DNA of 25,118 nt from Oxalobacteraceae bacterium UBA6018. GTDB lineage: Bacteria; Pseudomonadota; Gammaproteobacteria; Burkholderiales; Burkholderiaceae_D. A program made the position numbers and the translations under genes. The notes below the pieces were generated by a model. That model had not been told where the DNA came from. It ran no database searches and saw only the letters and a program-made list of their open reading frames with translations. Of this stretch, positions 1 through 8,002 are shown piece by piece. The stretch's first letter is position 1. The number at the start of each line of letters is the position of its first letter. The stretch covers positions 49,703 to 74,820 of the forward strand of contig DIZW01000009.1 of assembly GCA_002428015.1 (NCBI GenBank). The letters run 5' to 3'.

Positions 1-672
1 GACATCATGGTGCCGCGCTCGCAGATGGACGTGATCGACATCAGCAAGCCGATCGAGGAATGGATGCCGACCGTGCTGGAAACGGCGCACTCGCGCTTTC
101 CGGCCATCGAAGGCGAACGGGACAAGGTAATCGGTATCCTGCTGGCAAAGGACTTGCTGCGCTACTACGCGGAAGAATCCTTCGATGTGCGCGACATGCT
201 GCGCCCAGCGATTTTCATTCCCGAGTCGAAACGCCTGAACGTGCTGCTGCGCGACTTCCGCGCCAACCACAATCACATGGCCATCGTGGTCGACGAATAC
301 AGCGGCGTGGCCGGCCTGATCACCATCGAGGATGTGCTCGAGCAGATCGTCGGCGATATCGAGGACGAGTACGACTTCGACGAGGAAGAAGACAACATCC
401 TGTCGATCAAGGAAGGCCAGCTCGGCCCGCGCTGGCGGGTCAAGGCCTTGACCGAGCTCGACCAGTTCAACGAAGAAATCGGCTGCAGCCTGCCCGAGGA
501 CGACGTCGACACCATCGGCGGGCTCGTCGCCAGTCATCTGGGGCGCATGCCGCACAAGGGCGACGTGTTCGACATCGACAACCTGCGCTTCGAGGTGCTG
601 CGCGCCGATGCGCGCCAGGTGCACGTCCTGCTGGTCGAGAAACTGCCGCTGGCGGAAGATCAGCACGACTGA
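1..672 (+). CDS. corC: CorC/HlyC-family CBS-domain protein, 5'-truncated
   Basis: The frame is open from the first base, so the N-terminus lies outside the window. The visible part starts at the IMVPRSQMD motif that opens the CBS pair in CorC. A second CBS unit follows, with HMAIVVDEYSGVAGLITIEDVLE and then an acidic stretch (IEDEYDFDEEED). The last ~80 residues match the CorC_HlyC transporter-associated domain (DDVDTIGGLV, GRMPHKGD). About 223 codons are present; the family is usually near 290 residues, so roughly 60-70 residues are missing. E. coli CorC is linked to magnesium/cobalt efflux, although its biochemical role is not firmly settled. In many proteobacteria corC directly precedes lnt, as here, with a 124-bp gap. 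The family assignment is secure; transport function is inferred from the family. Confidence 0.93.
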   Translation, partial: DIMVPRSQMDVIDISKPIEEWMPTVLETAHSRFPAIEGERDKVIGILLAKDLLRYYAEESFDVRDMLRPAIFIPESKRLNVLLRDFRANHNHMAIVVDEYSGVAGLITIEDVLEQIVGDIEDEYDFDEEEDNILSIKEGQLGPRWRVKALTELDQFNEEIGCSLPEDDVDTIGGLVASHLGRMPHKGDVFDIDNLRFEVLRADARQVHVLLVEKLPLAEDQHD

Positions 673-749
673 TGCTGACCGCGAAACATCTTGGCGGCCG
701 GCGCAAGTCCGGTCCAAAAAACACAGTCCTTCCAAGCTACGGTGAGCAA

Positions 750-774
750 CGCGCGGCGCACAACTCGCCGCGCG
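750..774. repeat. GC-rich inverted repeat between corC and lnt
   Basis: A perfect 9-bp inverted repeat (cgcgcggcg at 750-758 and cgccgcgcg at 766-774) has a 7-nt loop and lies 22 bp before the lnt start. No T-tract follows, so a classical intrinsic terminator is unlikely. It could attenuate corC-lnt read-through or be an incidental GC-rich hairpin. Confidence 0.4.
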
Positions 775-796
775 CCGGCTTGTTCAAGGCGCACTG

Positions 797-2368
797 ATGC
801 GCTGGCGTCGCGACACCCGGGTGGCGCCCGCAGAGCGCGGCCCGCGCGGCACCGGCCTGCCCTCCCTGTTCGCGGCCCTGGCCGGCTTCTCCACCCTGCT
901 GGCCTTTGAACCATTCGGCTGGTGGCCGGTCGAACTGCTGGCACTGGCTTTCCTGTTCTACCAGGTCGGCATGGACACGCGCGTGCGCCGCAGCGCGATC
1001 ATCGGCTGGGCGTTCGGCTTCGGCTGGTCGGTGGCCGGCATGCACTGGCTGTACATCGCCATGAACCGCTTCGGCGGCCTGGCCGCCCCCCTGGCGGCGC
1101 TGGCCATTTGCCTGCTGGCCGGCTACATGGGCCTGTTTTCGGCCCTGTGCACGGGCGCGGCCACGTGGCTGCGACGGCGCTGGTCGCTGCGGGTCCCCGC
1201 CTTCCTGCTGCTGACTCTGCCTGTGACCTGGGCCTTGTCGGAGTGGATGCGCGGCTGGGTGTTCACCGGCTTTCCGTGGGCAGCCTCGGGCTACGCCCAT
1301 AACGCCGCGCCGCTGGGCGGTTTCGCGCCCCTCATCGGCGTGTACGGGATCGGCATGCTGACCGCCCTGGCGGCCGCCTGCCTGGTCATGCTGACCCAAC
1401 GCGGCCGCCTCCCCGCGCTCGGCCTGCTGGCGCTCATCATGGGTGTCGGCGCCCTGCTTCGTCCGGTCGCATGGACCCACCCGCAAGGCCAGCCCATCCA
1501 CGTGCGCCTGTTGCAGGGCAACGTGCCGCAGGATCAGAAGTTCAGTCCCGACAACCTGTCCGCCACCTTGCGCCTGTACCGCGACATGATCACCGCCGCG
1601 CCGGCCGACTTGATCGCCACGCCGGAAACGGCGATTCCGATGTTCCCCGTCTACCTGCCGCCCGACTACCTGGCCGGCCTGGCCGCCTACGCCAAGGCGT
1701 CCGGCAGCGCGCTGCTGCTCGGCATTCCGCTCGGCACGCCCGAATCGGCGTCCAACAGCGTGTCCGGCGTCACCGCGGCCGGCGACCCGTCCTACCACTA
1801 CGACAAGCACCACCTGGTGCCCTTCGGCGAATTCGTGCCGCCCGGTTTTCACTGGTTCGTCCGGCTGATGAACATTCCGCTGGGCGACTTCAACCGCGGC
1901 GCCAAGGTGCAGCCCGCGTTCGTGGTCAAGGATCAGCTGGTATTGCCCAACATCTGCTACGAAGACGCTTTCGGCGAAGAAATCGCCGACCAGCTGCGCA
2001 GCGCGGCCCGGCCCGCCACCATGCTGCTGAACATGTCGAACCTGGCCTGGTACGGCGAATCGGTGGCGGTGCCCCAGCATTTGCAGATTTCCCAGATGCG
2101 CGCGCTGGAAACCGGGCGTCCCATGCTGCGCGCAACCAACAGTGGCGCCACCGCCGTCATCGACGGCCGCGGCAAGGTGGCCGCCCAGATCGCGCCCTAC
2201 CGCCCCGGCGTGCTGGACGCGACCGTGCAAGGCATGGCCGGCAGCACCCCCTACATCCGTTTCGGCAACCTCGGCTTTTTGCTGCTGGGCGCGCTGGCGC
2301 TGGGCGCGTCCTGGCTGTCGGGCCGGCGCCACGCGAAAAACCGTGCCGAAAAACAGGGGCAAAACTGA
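797..2368 (+). CDS. lnt: Apolipoprotein N-acyltransferase
   Basis: Lnt transfers an acyl chain from phospholipid to the N-terminal cysteine of apolipoproteins in the inner membrane, the last step of lipoprotein maturation. The 523-residue product fits the family (~500-530). Residues ~25-222 are rich in hydrophobic membrane segments. A nitrilase-fold domain follows and carries the expected triad: Glu277 (ATPETAIP), Lys337 (YDKHHLVPFGEF) and Cys387 (NICYEDAF). A final hydrophobic helix lies near 490-507 before a basic tail. The ATG at 797 is preceded by an AAGGCG Shine-Dalgarno-like stretch at 786-791. It follows corC, the usual neighbour. A long open frame on the opposite strand over this gene is a GC-driven shadow. 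Confidence 0.97.
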   Translation: MRWRRDTRVAPAERGPRGTGLPSLFAALAGFSTLLAFEPFGWWPVELLALAFLFYQVGMDTRVRRSAIIGWAFGFGWSVAGMHWLYIAMNRFGGLAAPLAALAICLLAGYMGLFSALCTGAATWLRRRWSLRVPAFLLLTLPVTWALSEWMRGWVFTGFPWAASGYAHNAAPLGGFAPLIGVYGIGMLTALAAACLVMLTQRGRLPALGLLALIMGVGALLRPVAWTHPQGQPIHVRLLQGNVPQDQKFSPDNLSATLRLYRDMITAAPADLIATPETAIPMFPVYLPPDYLAGLAAYAKASGSALLLGIPLGTPESASNSVSGVTAAGDPSYHYDKHHLVPFGEFVPPGFHWFVRLMNIPLGDFNRGAKVQPAFVVKDQLVLPNICYEDAFGEEIADQLRSAARPATMLLNMSNLAWYGESVAVPQHLQISQMRALETGRPMLRATNSGATAVIDGRGKVAAQIAPYRPGVLDATVQGMAGSTPYIRFGNLGFLLLGALALGASWLSGRRHAKNRAEKQGQN

Positions 2369-2472
2369 TCCGGCGCGCAGATGGCTCCCAGAATCCCGTA
2401 AAAACCCGCTAAAATTGGTCGTTTTGGCAAACTCACATTGTTTGCGCTGTCCGCCGCGCGACTTCAAACCAG

Positions 2473-3399
2473 ATGCTCACATTCCAACAAATCATCCTGA
2501 CCCTGCAATCCTACTGGGACAAGCAAGGCTGCGCCCTGCTCCAGCCTTATGACATGGAAGTCGGCGCCGGCACCTTCCACACCGGAACCTTCCTGCGCGC
2601 GATCGGCCCCGAGCCCTGGCGCGCGGCCTACGTGCAGCCCTCGCGCCGCCCCAAGGACGGCCGCTACGGCGAGAACCCGAACCGCCTGCAGCACTACTAC
2701 CAGTACCAGGTGGTGCTCAAGCCGGCCCCGGAAAACATTCTCGACCTCTACCTCGGCTCGCTCGCGGCGCTAGGCTTGGACCTGAAGCAGAACGACGTGC
2801 GTTTCGTCGAGGACGACTGGGAAAGCCCGACCCTGGGCGCCTGGGGCCTGGGCTGGGAAGTCTGGCTCAACGGCATGGAAGTGACGCAGTTCACGTATTT
2901 CCAGCAGGTGGGCGGGCTCGACTGCAAACCGGTGCTGGGCGAGATCACCTACGGCATCGAGCGCCTGGCGATGTACCTGCAGGGCGTGGAGAACGTCTAC
3001 GACCTGGTGTGGACCACCTGGGAAGAAACGGGCGCCGACGGTGCCCCGGTCACCAAGACACTGAGCTATGGCGACGTGTTCCACCAGAACGAAGTCGAGC
3101 AGTCGACCTATAACTTCGAGCACGCCAACACCGACTTGCTGTTCGCCCAGTTCGCCAACCACGAAGCCGAGGCCAAGCGCCTGGTCGAACTGCAGCTGAC
3201 CCTGCCGGCGTACGAGCAGATCATGAAGGCTTCGCACAGCTTCAACATGCTCGACGCGCGCGGCGCCATTTCCGTCACCGAGCGCGCGGCCTACATCGGC
3301 CGCGTGCGCACCCTGTCGCGCCTGGTCGCGCAAGCGTATTACGACTCGCGCGAAAAGCTCGGATTCCCGATGCTGCCGCCTGCCTCCGTCGCCGCCTGA
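2473..3399 (+). CDS. glyQ: Glycyl-tRNA synthetase alpha subunit
   Basis: This is the catalytic subunit of the alpha2beta2-type bacterial glycyl-tRNA synthetase, a cytoplasmic class II enzyme that activates glycine and charges tRNA-Gly together with GlyS. The 308-residue protein begins TFQQIILTLQSYWDKQGC and contains the highly conserved YDMEVGAGTFH, AAYVQPSRRPKDGRYGENPNR and LQHYYQYQVVLKP blocks. These are diagnostic for GlyQ, and the length matches the family (~300). The start ATG lies 104 bp after lnt. A TAAAAT hexamer at 2410-2415 could be a -10 element, but no good -35 hexamer is positioned upstream. glyS follows after 16 bp, so the two subunits are almost certainly co-transcribed. Confidence 0.98.
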   Translation: MLTFQQIILTLQSYWDKQGCALLQPYDMEVGAGTFHTGTFLRAIGPEPWRAAYVQPSRRPKDGRYGENPNRLQHYYQYQVVLKPAPENILDLYLGSLAALGLDLKQNDVRFVEDDWESPTLGAWGLGWEVWLNGMEVTQFTYFQQVGGLDCKPVLGEITYGIERLAMYLQGVENVYDLVWTTWEETGADGAPVTKTLSYGDVFHQNEVEQSTYNFEHANTDLLFAQFANHEAEAKRLVELQLTLPAYEQIMKASHSFNMLDARGAISVTERAAYIGRVRTLSRLVAQAYYDSREKLGFPMLPPASVAA

Positions 3400-3415
3400 G
3401 AACGAAAAAAGAACC

Positions 3416-5503
3416 ATGAACCAGACCCTATTAGTCGAACTGCTGACCGAAGAACTGCCGCCGAAAGCGCTGGCCAAACTGGGCGCCGCCTTTGCCGCCG
3501 GCATCGCGAACGGCCTCAAGGCGCGCGACTTCCTGGACGACGACAGCGTCGCCACCGTCTACGCCACCCCGCGCCGCCTGGCGGTCTCGATCACCCAGGT
3601 GCGCGCCAGCTCGCCCGATAAATCGCTGCGCGAGAAGGTGCTGCCGGTGTCGGTCGCGCTGGACGCGGACGGCAACCCGAGCGCGCCGCTGGCCAAGAAG
3701 CTGGCCGCCCTGGGCGTGCCGGACCTGCCCCTGGACGCGCTCGAGCGCGCCGCCGACGGCAAGGCCGAGAGCTTCTTCTACACCCGCAGCGTGGCCGGCA
3801 GCGCGCTCCACACCGGCTTGCAGGCCGCGCTGGAGGAGTCGGCCGCCAAGCTGCCGATCCCCAAGCTGATGAGCTACCAGCGTCCCGATGGCAGCACCGT
3901 GCAGTTCGTGCGCCCGGCCCACAAGCTGGTGGCGCTGCACGGCGCCGAGGTGGTGCCCTTGACCCTCCTGGGTCTGGCCGCGGGCAACCAGACCCTGGGC
4001 CACCGCTTCCTTGCGAACGGCGCGGCGCTGGCCATCGGGCACGCCGAGCATTACGCCGCCACCTTGGAAACCGAAGGCAAGGTGATCGCCAACATCGGCG
4101 CGCGCAAGGAGAAGATCCGCGCCGCCCTGCTCGAGAAAGCCGGCGCCGACCAGGTCCTCATGCCCGAGCCCCTGCTCGACGAAGTGAGCGCCCTGGTCGA
4201 GTGGCCGGTGGTCTACGAGTGCCACTTCGAGGAGGAATTCCTGGCCGTGCCGCAGGAATGCCTGATCCTGACCATGCAGACCAACCAGAAGTATTTCGCG
4301 CTGACGGACGCCCAGGGCAAGCTGCGCTCGCGCTTCCTGATCGTCTCCAACCTGGCCACCGACGACGCCCGCCACATCATCGGCGGCAACGAGCGGGTCG
4401 TGCGTCCGCGCCTGTCCGACGCCAAGTTCTTCTTCGAGCAGGACAAGAAGAAGACCCTGGCATCGCGCCTGCCGCAGCTGGCCAGCGTGGTGTACCACAA
4501 CAAGCTGGGCACCCAGGCCGAGCGCTCGGCGCGCGTGGTCGGCATCGCCACCGAGATCGCCCATGTGCTGCACTACGACGAGCAGCTGGCCGCGCGCGGC
4601 GCGCTACTGTCCAAGGCCGACCTCTTGACCGACATGGTGGGCGAGTTCCCGGAGCTGCAAGGCATCATGGGCACCTACTACGCGCGCCACGACGGCGAGC
4701 CGGAGGAAGTCGCCCTGACCGCCACTGAACACTACCAGCCGCGCTTCGCCGGCGACGCCCTGCCCTCGACCCGCACCGGCACCGCCGTGGCGCTGGCCGA
4801 CAAGCTCGAGACCCTGGTCGGCATCTGGGGCATCGGCCTGCAGCCGACCGGCGAGAAGGACCCGTTCGCGCTGCGCCGCCACGCGCTCGGCGTGCTGCGC
4901 ATGCTGGTCGAAAAGCGCATCGACGTCTCGCTCATCGAACTGCTCGACTTCGCCCACAAGCGCTTCAAGGGCATCGCCGGCTTCACCGATCCGGTGCTCG
5001 AAGTGCGCGCCTTTATGTTCGACCGCCTGCGCGGCATCCTGCGCGAGCGCGGCTTCACCCCGAACGAAGTCGAAGCCGTGCTGACCGCCCACCTGGACCG
5101 GGTGCACGACGTCGTCGAGCGGCTCGAGGCGGTGCAGGCCTTCGCCGCGCTGCCCGAATCGAGCTCGCTGGCCGCGGCCAACAAGCGCATCACCAACATC
5201 CTGAAAAAGACCGCCGCGCCCAGCGGCGAGGTGCAGGAAAGCCTGCTGCAGGAGCCGGCCGAGCGCGCCCTGTACCAGGCCATCGTGCGGGTGCGCCCCG
5301 AGGTCGAGGCGGCGTTCGCGCGGCGCGACTTCACCGGCACGCTCAAGACCCTGGCCCAGCTGCGCGACGACGTCGACGCCTTCTTCAACGACGTGATGGT
5401 GATGGCCGACGACGCGGCGCTGCGCAACAACCGCCTGGCGCTGCTGGCCTCGCTGCACCTCATGATGAACCGCGTGGCCGACATTTCCAAGCTGGCTGCG
5501 TAA
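3416..5503 (+). CDS. glyS: Glycyl-tRNA synthetase beta subunit
   Basis: The beta subunit binds tRNA-Gly and is required with GlyQ for aminoacylation. The 695-residue product matches the family length (~690). It opens with LLVELLTEELPPKAL, typical of GlyS N-termini. It contains conserved blocks such as PMSY-like LMSYQRPDGSTVQFVRP (residues ~155-170), the VPQECLILTMQTNQKYF segment and GNERVVRPRLSDAKFFFEQD. The C-terminus looks like a DALR-type anticodon-binding domain (FFNDVMVMADDAALRNNRLALL). The start lies 16 bp after the glyQ stop. The upstream A-rich sequence gives only a weak ribosome site, consistent with coupling to glyQ. The stop codon is immediately followed by the strong gmhB ribosome site. 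Confidence 0.97.
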   Translation: MNQTLLVELLTEELPPKALAKLGAAFAAGIANGLKARDFLDDDSVATVYATPRRLAVSITQVRASSPDKSLREKVLPVSVALDADGNPSAPLAKKLAALGVPDLPLDALERAADGKAESFFYTRSVAGSALHTGLQAALEESAAKLPIPKLMSYQRPDGSTVQFVRPAHKLVALHGAEVVPLTLLGLAAGNQTLGHRFLANGAALAIGHAEHYAATLETEGKVIANIGARKEKIRAALLEKAGADQVLMPEPLLDEVSALVEWPVVYECHFEEEFLAVPQECLILTMQTNQKYFALTDAQGKLRSRFLIVSNLATDDARHIIGGNERVVRPRLSDAKFFFEQDKKKTLASRLPQLASVVYHNKLGTQAERSARVVGIATEIAHVLHYDEQLAARGALLSKADLLTDMVGEFPELQGIMGTYYARHDGEPEEVALTATEHYQPRFAGDALPSTRTGTAVALADKLETLVGIWGIGLQPTGEKDPFALRRHALGVLRMLVEKRIDVSLIELLDFAHKRFKGIAGFTDPVLEVRAFMFDRLRGILRERGFTPNEVEAVLTAHLDRVHDVVERLEAVQAFAALPESSSLAAANKRITNILKKTAAPSGEVQESLLQEPAERALYQAIVRVRPEVEAAFARRDFTGTLKTLAQLRDDVDAFFNDVMVMADDAALRNNRLALLASLHLMMNRVADISKLAA

Positions 5504-5515
5504 AGGAGAGCTGGC

Positions 5516-6079
5516 ATGAAGATGATCATCCTGGACCGCGACGGCGTCATCAACCAGGACTCGCCGGCCTTCATCAAGTCGCCCGCCGAGTGGACCCCGA
5601 TTCCCGGCTCGCTCGAAGCGATCGCGCGCCTGAACCAGGCCGGCTACCGGGTCGTGGTGGCCTCGAACCAGTCCGGCATCGCGCGCGAGCTGTTCGACAT
5701 GGGCATCCTCAACGCCATCCACCAGAAGATGCATGGCGCGGCCCAGCAGGTAGGCGCCAACATCGACGCCATCTTCTTCTGCCCGCACGCCGCCATCGAC
5801 AGCTGCGATTGCCGCAAGCCGAAGGCCGGCATGTTCGAGGAAATCTCCAAGCGCTACAAGATCAGCCTGAAGGGGGTGCCGACCGTGGGCGACTCCCTGC
5901 GCGACCTGCAGGCCGGCTTTGTCAGCGGCTGCGTGCCCTACCTGGTCCTGACCGGCAAAGGCGCCAAGACCCACTCGACCGGCGGCCTGCCGCCCGGCAC
6001 CCAGGTGTTCGCCGACCTGGCCGAGATGGTCAACTCGCTGCTCAAGACCGGCGCCGCCGCGGCCCACGTTCCCGTCTAG
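5516..6079 (+). CDS. gmhB: D-glycero-beta-D-manno-heptose 1,7-bisphosphate 7-phosphatase
   Basis: GmhB removes the 7-phosphate from heptose bisphosphate on the route to ADP-heptose, the donor for the LPS inner core. The 187-residue protein is a HAD-superfamily phosphatase: LDRDGVIN holds the nucleophile Asp7 and acid/base Asp9, SNQSGIAR is motif II, and GDSLRDLQAG is the motif IV region. A zinc-binding loop is present as C89-x-H91 with C97-x-C99, a hallmark of GmhB among HisB-N proteins. AAAGGAG at 5502-5508 overlaps the glyS stop and decides the ATG at 5516. The gene links to waaC later in the window, which uses the heptose made from this product. Confidence 0.95.
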   Translation: MKMIILDRDGVINQDSPAFIKSPAEWTPIPGSLEAIARLNQAGYRVVVASNQSGIARELFDMGILNAIHQKMHGAAQQVGANIDAIFFCPHAAIDSCDCRKPKAGMFEEISKRYKISLKGVPTVGDSLRDLQAGFVSGCVPYLVLTGKGAKTHSTGGLPPGTQVFADLAEMVNSLLKTGAAAAHVPV

Positions 6080-6081
6080 GC

Positions 6082-6095
6082 GCGCGGCGCCGCGC
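6082..6095. repeat. Perfect 14-bp GC palindrome after gmhB
   Basis: The sequence at 6082-6095 (gcgcggcgccgcgc) is its own reverse complement, beginning 2 bp after the gmhB stop codon. A TTTT run occurs 15 bp further on (6111-6114), too far for a canonical intrinsic terminator. It could form a small hairpin between gmhB and plsC. Confidence 0.35.
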
Positions 6096-6145
6096 CGGCC
6101 GCCAGCCCTGTTTTCATCCGATCCTTCGCCCTCCCGGAGAACTCC

Positions 6146-6886
6146 TTGCGAAATACCGTCCTGTTCCTGCGTTCCCTGCTGTTCACCGTCGTCATGGTCA
6201 TCGCCACCGTGGTGTGGGCCGGCGTGTGCCTGCTGGCCGCGCCCCTGCCCTACAACCAGCGCTTCTGGGTGACCTCGCGCTGGAACGTCTTCGTCATCTG
6301 GTGCGCCAAGGTCATTTGCGGCATCCGCTACCAGTTCAAGGGCTACGACAACCTGCCCGACTCACCCGCCATCCTGCTGGCCAAGCACCAGTCGGCGTGG
6401 GAGACCATCTTCCTGCTGCCGAACATGCTGCGCCCTTTGGTGTACGTGTTCAAGAAGGAGATCCTGTACATCCCCTTCTTCGGCTGGGGCATGGCGCTGC
6501 TGCGCATGATCCCGATCGACCGTAAGCAGGGCAAGCACGCCTTCCGCCACGTGGTCGAACACGGCAGGCGCCGGCTCGCGGACGGCCAATGGATTATCAT
6601 GTTCCCGGAAGGGACACGCATCCCGGTCGGGCAAAAAGGCAAATACAAAAGCGGCGGCACCCGCCTGGCGATCGAGACCAACACCGTGGTGGTCCCGATC
6701 GCGCATAATTCAGGGGAGTGCTGGCCCAAGAATTCGTTCCTGAAGCGGCCAGGCCTGATCACCGTCTCGATTGGCAAACCGATATCGCCCGAGGGCCACA
6801 CGCCTGACAGTTTGATGCAAGAGGTGGAAAATTGGATAGAATCAGAAATGCGCGTCATTTCGCCCCACGTCTACAACGCTGGCTGA
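6146..6886 (+). CDS. plsC: 1-acyl-sn-glycerol-3-phosphate acyltransferase
   Basis: The product acylates lysophosphatidic acid to phosphatidic acid at the inner membrane, the second acylation of phospholipid synthesis. The 246-residue protein has an N-terminal hydrophobic segment (residues ~5-32), then the acyltransferase motifs: the HX4D block reads KHQSAWET (His81, Glu86 in place of Asp), and FPEGTR lies at 153-158. The start is a TTG at 6146 preceded by GGAGA at 6136-6140 with good spacing; no ATG fits better. It sits 66 bp after gmhB in the same orientation, as in many Burkholderiales. A second, more divergent PlsC-type protein is at 18474-19211. Substrate is inferred from family and context. 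Confidence 0.93.
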   Translation: MRNTVLFLRSLLFTVVMVIATVVWAGVCLLAAPLPYNQRFWVTSRWNVFVIWCAKVICGIRYQFKGYDNLPDSPAILLAKHQSAWETIFLLPNMLRPLVYVFKKEILYIPFFGWGMALLRMIPIDRKQGKHAFRHVVEHGRRRLADGQWIIMFPEGTRIPVGQKGKYKSGGTRLAIETNTVVVPIAHNSGECWPKNSFLKRPGLITVSIGKPISPEGHTPDSLMQEVENWIESEMRVISPHVYNAG

Positions 6887-6930
6887 GCGATCTTGGCGCA
6901 CTGATTCGCGCCTCGACACCGCAGCAGAAC

Positions 6931-7827
6931 ATGACGTCACCAAAGATCAACGGGCATCAACTCGAATTATTCGCGCAGGACTTCTTCGCGGCGCTTGAAC
7001 CGGCGGCCAGGGCGATCCCGCCCCAGCCGCTGTTCAAGGCGCCGCCCGCCCCGCCGCGCGTGGTTTTCCCAACCCCTCCGCGCGCGCCGGACGCGCCGCC
7101 GCTGCGCCGCATCGAACTCGGCGCCCACCCGGTCGAATTCGAACTGCGCCGCTCCAGCCGCCGCTCGATCGGCTTCATGATCGACGACGACGGCCTGCGC
7201 GTGACGGCGCCGCGCCGCCTGACCCTGGCCGAAGTGGACAACGCGATCCGCGCCAAGCAGCGCTGGATCCTCACCAAGCTGCACGAACGGGTGGAACGGC
7301 GCTCCGCGCGCCAGAAAAAGCCGCCGGTGCAGTGGACCGACGGCGCCGAGCTGCCCTACCTGGGCGGGCAGATCGTGCTGCGCCTGCGGGAAGCCGCGCG
7401 CAGCCGCTGCGACTTCGATCCCGTGCTGGGCGAACTGACCGTGGGCGTGGTGCCCGGCCTGGCCGAGTGGCAGCTGCAGGAAAGGGTGCGCCTGTGGTTC
7501 CAGGCCGAGGCCAAGCGCCTGTTCGCCGAGCGCATGCAGCACTACGCGCCGCGCCTGGGCGTGAGCTACCAGTCACTGAGCCTGTCCTCGGCCGGCACGC
7601 GCTGGGGTTCTTGTACGGTGGAAGGCAATATCCGCCTGAACTGGCGCCTGATCCACTACGCGCTGCCGCTGATCGACTACGTGGTGGCGCACGAGCTGGC
7701 GCACCTGCGCGAAATGAACCACAGCGCGCGGTTCTGGGCGGCGGTGGGCGAGGTGTATCCGGATTACGACGGCGCGAAGGCGGCGCTGCGCAAGCGCTCG
7801 CAGGAAATGCCGGTGATTTTCAGCTAG
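6931..7827 (+). CDS. YgjP/SprT-like zinc metallopeptidase (DUF45, M48-like)
   Basis: From this start the protein has 298 residues. The N-terminal ~60 residues are proline-rich and low in complexity. The core matches the YgjP-like family: RWGSCTVEGNIRLNWRL followed by IDYVVAHELAHLREMNHSARFW. The HExxH zinc motif is His254-Glu255-x-x-His258, with His264 a candidate third ligand. No signal peptide is apparent. The biological substrate is unknown for the family. The start is uncertain: an in-frame TTG at 6832 lies inside plsC behind a GAGGTGG sequence and would add 33 residues. The ATG at 6931 (MTSPKINGHQLELFAQDFF) was preferred because the extra residues look unconserved in style. Confidence 0.85.
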   Translation: MTSPKINGHQLELFAQDFFAALEPAARAIPPQPLFKAPPAPPRVVFPTPPRAPDAPPLRRIELGAHPVEFELRRSSRRSIGFMIDDDGLRVTAPRRLTLAEVDNAIRAKQRWILTKLHERVERRSARQKKPPVQWTDGAELPYLGGQIVLRLREAARSRCDFDPVLGELTVGVVPGLAEWQLQERVRLWFQAEAKRLFAERMQHYAPRLGVSYQSLSLSSAGTRWGSCTVEGNIRLNWRLIHYALPLIDYVVAHELAHLREMNHSARFWAAVGEVYPDYDGAKAALRKRSQEMPVIFS

Positions 7828-7938
7828 CGGGGAAAAGGCCGGCGTCGGCTGCCCGCGAGCCAGGCGCATGGCGGCAAGGCGCTAGACGCGCACCACCGTG
7901 TGGAAGGTGATGGATCAGGGCCGCAGGCATCGCCTGGC

Positions 7939-7973
7939 GCGCCACGGTGCGCAGCGCGCTGCGCCACGGTGCG
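7939..7973. repeat. 13-bp direct repeat around a 16-bp palindrome
   Basis: gcgccacggtgcg occurs at 7939-7951 and again at 7961-7973 (22-bp period). The sequence joining the copies, 7949-7964 (gcgcagcgcgctgcgc), is a perfect palindrome. It lies in the 175-bp gap between two convergent genes (metallopeptidase on +, YcxB-like on -). Its position suggests a bidirectional termination or repetitive-element role, but no T-tracts accompany it. Confidence 0.5.
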
Positions 7974-8002
7974 ACACCCCTATTGACGGCGTCACTTGCG
8001 CG

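Noticed and set aside
737..2467. 576-codon open frame on the minus strand opposite lnt
   Set aside because: It is rich in Gly, Arg, Gln and His with no family motif, and it lies antisense to a convincing lnt; typical GC-driven shadow.
4604..6067. 487-codon minus-strand open frame opposite glyS and gmhB
   Set aside because: Composition is repetitive and compositionally biased, it spans two well-supported genes on the other strand, and it has no recognisable domain.
7013..7100. Proline/alanine-rich start of the metallopeptidase as a signal peptide or separate gene
   Set aside because: There is no hydrophobic core or cleavage-like site, and the frame continues unbroken into the YgjP-like domain.
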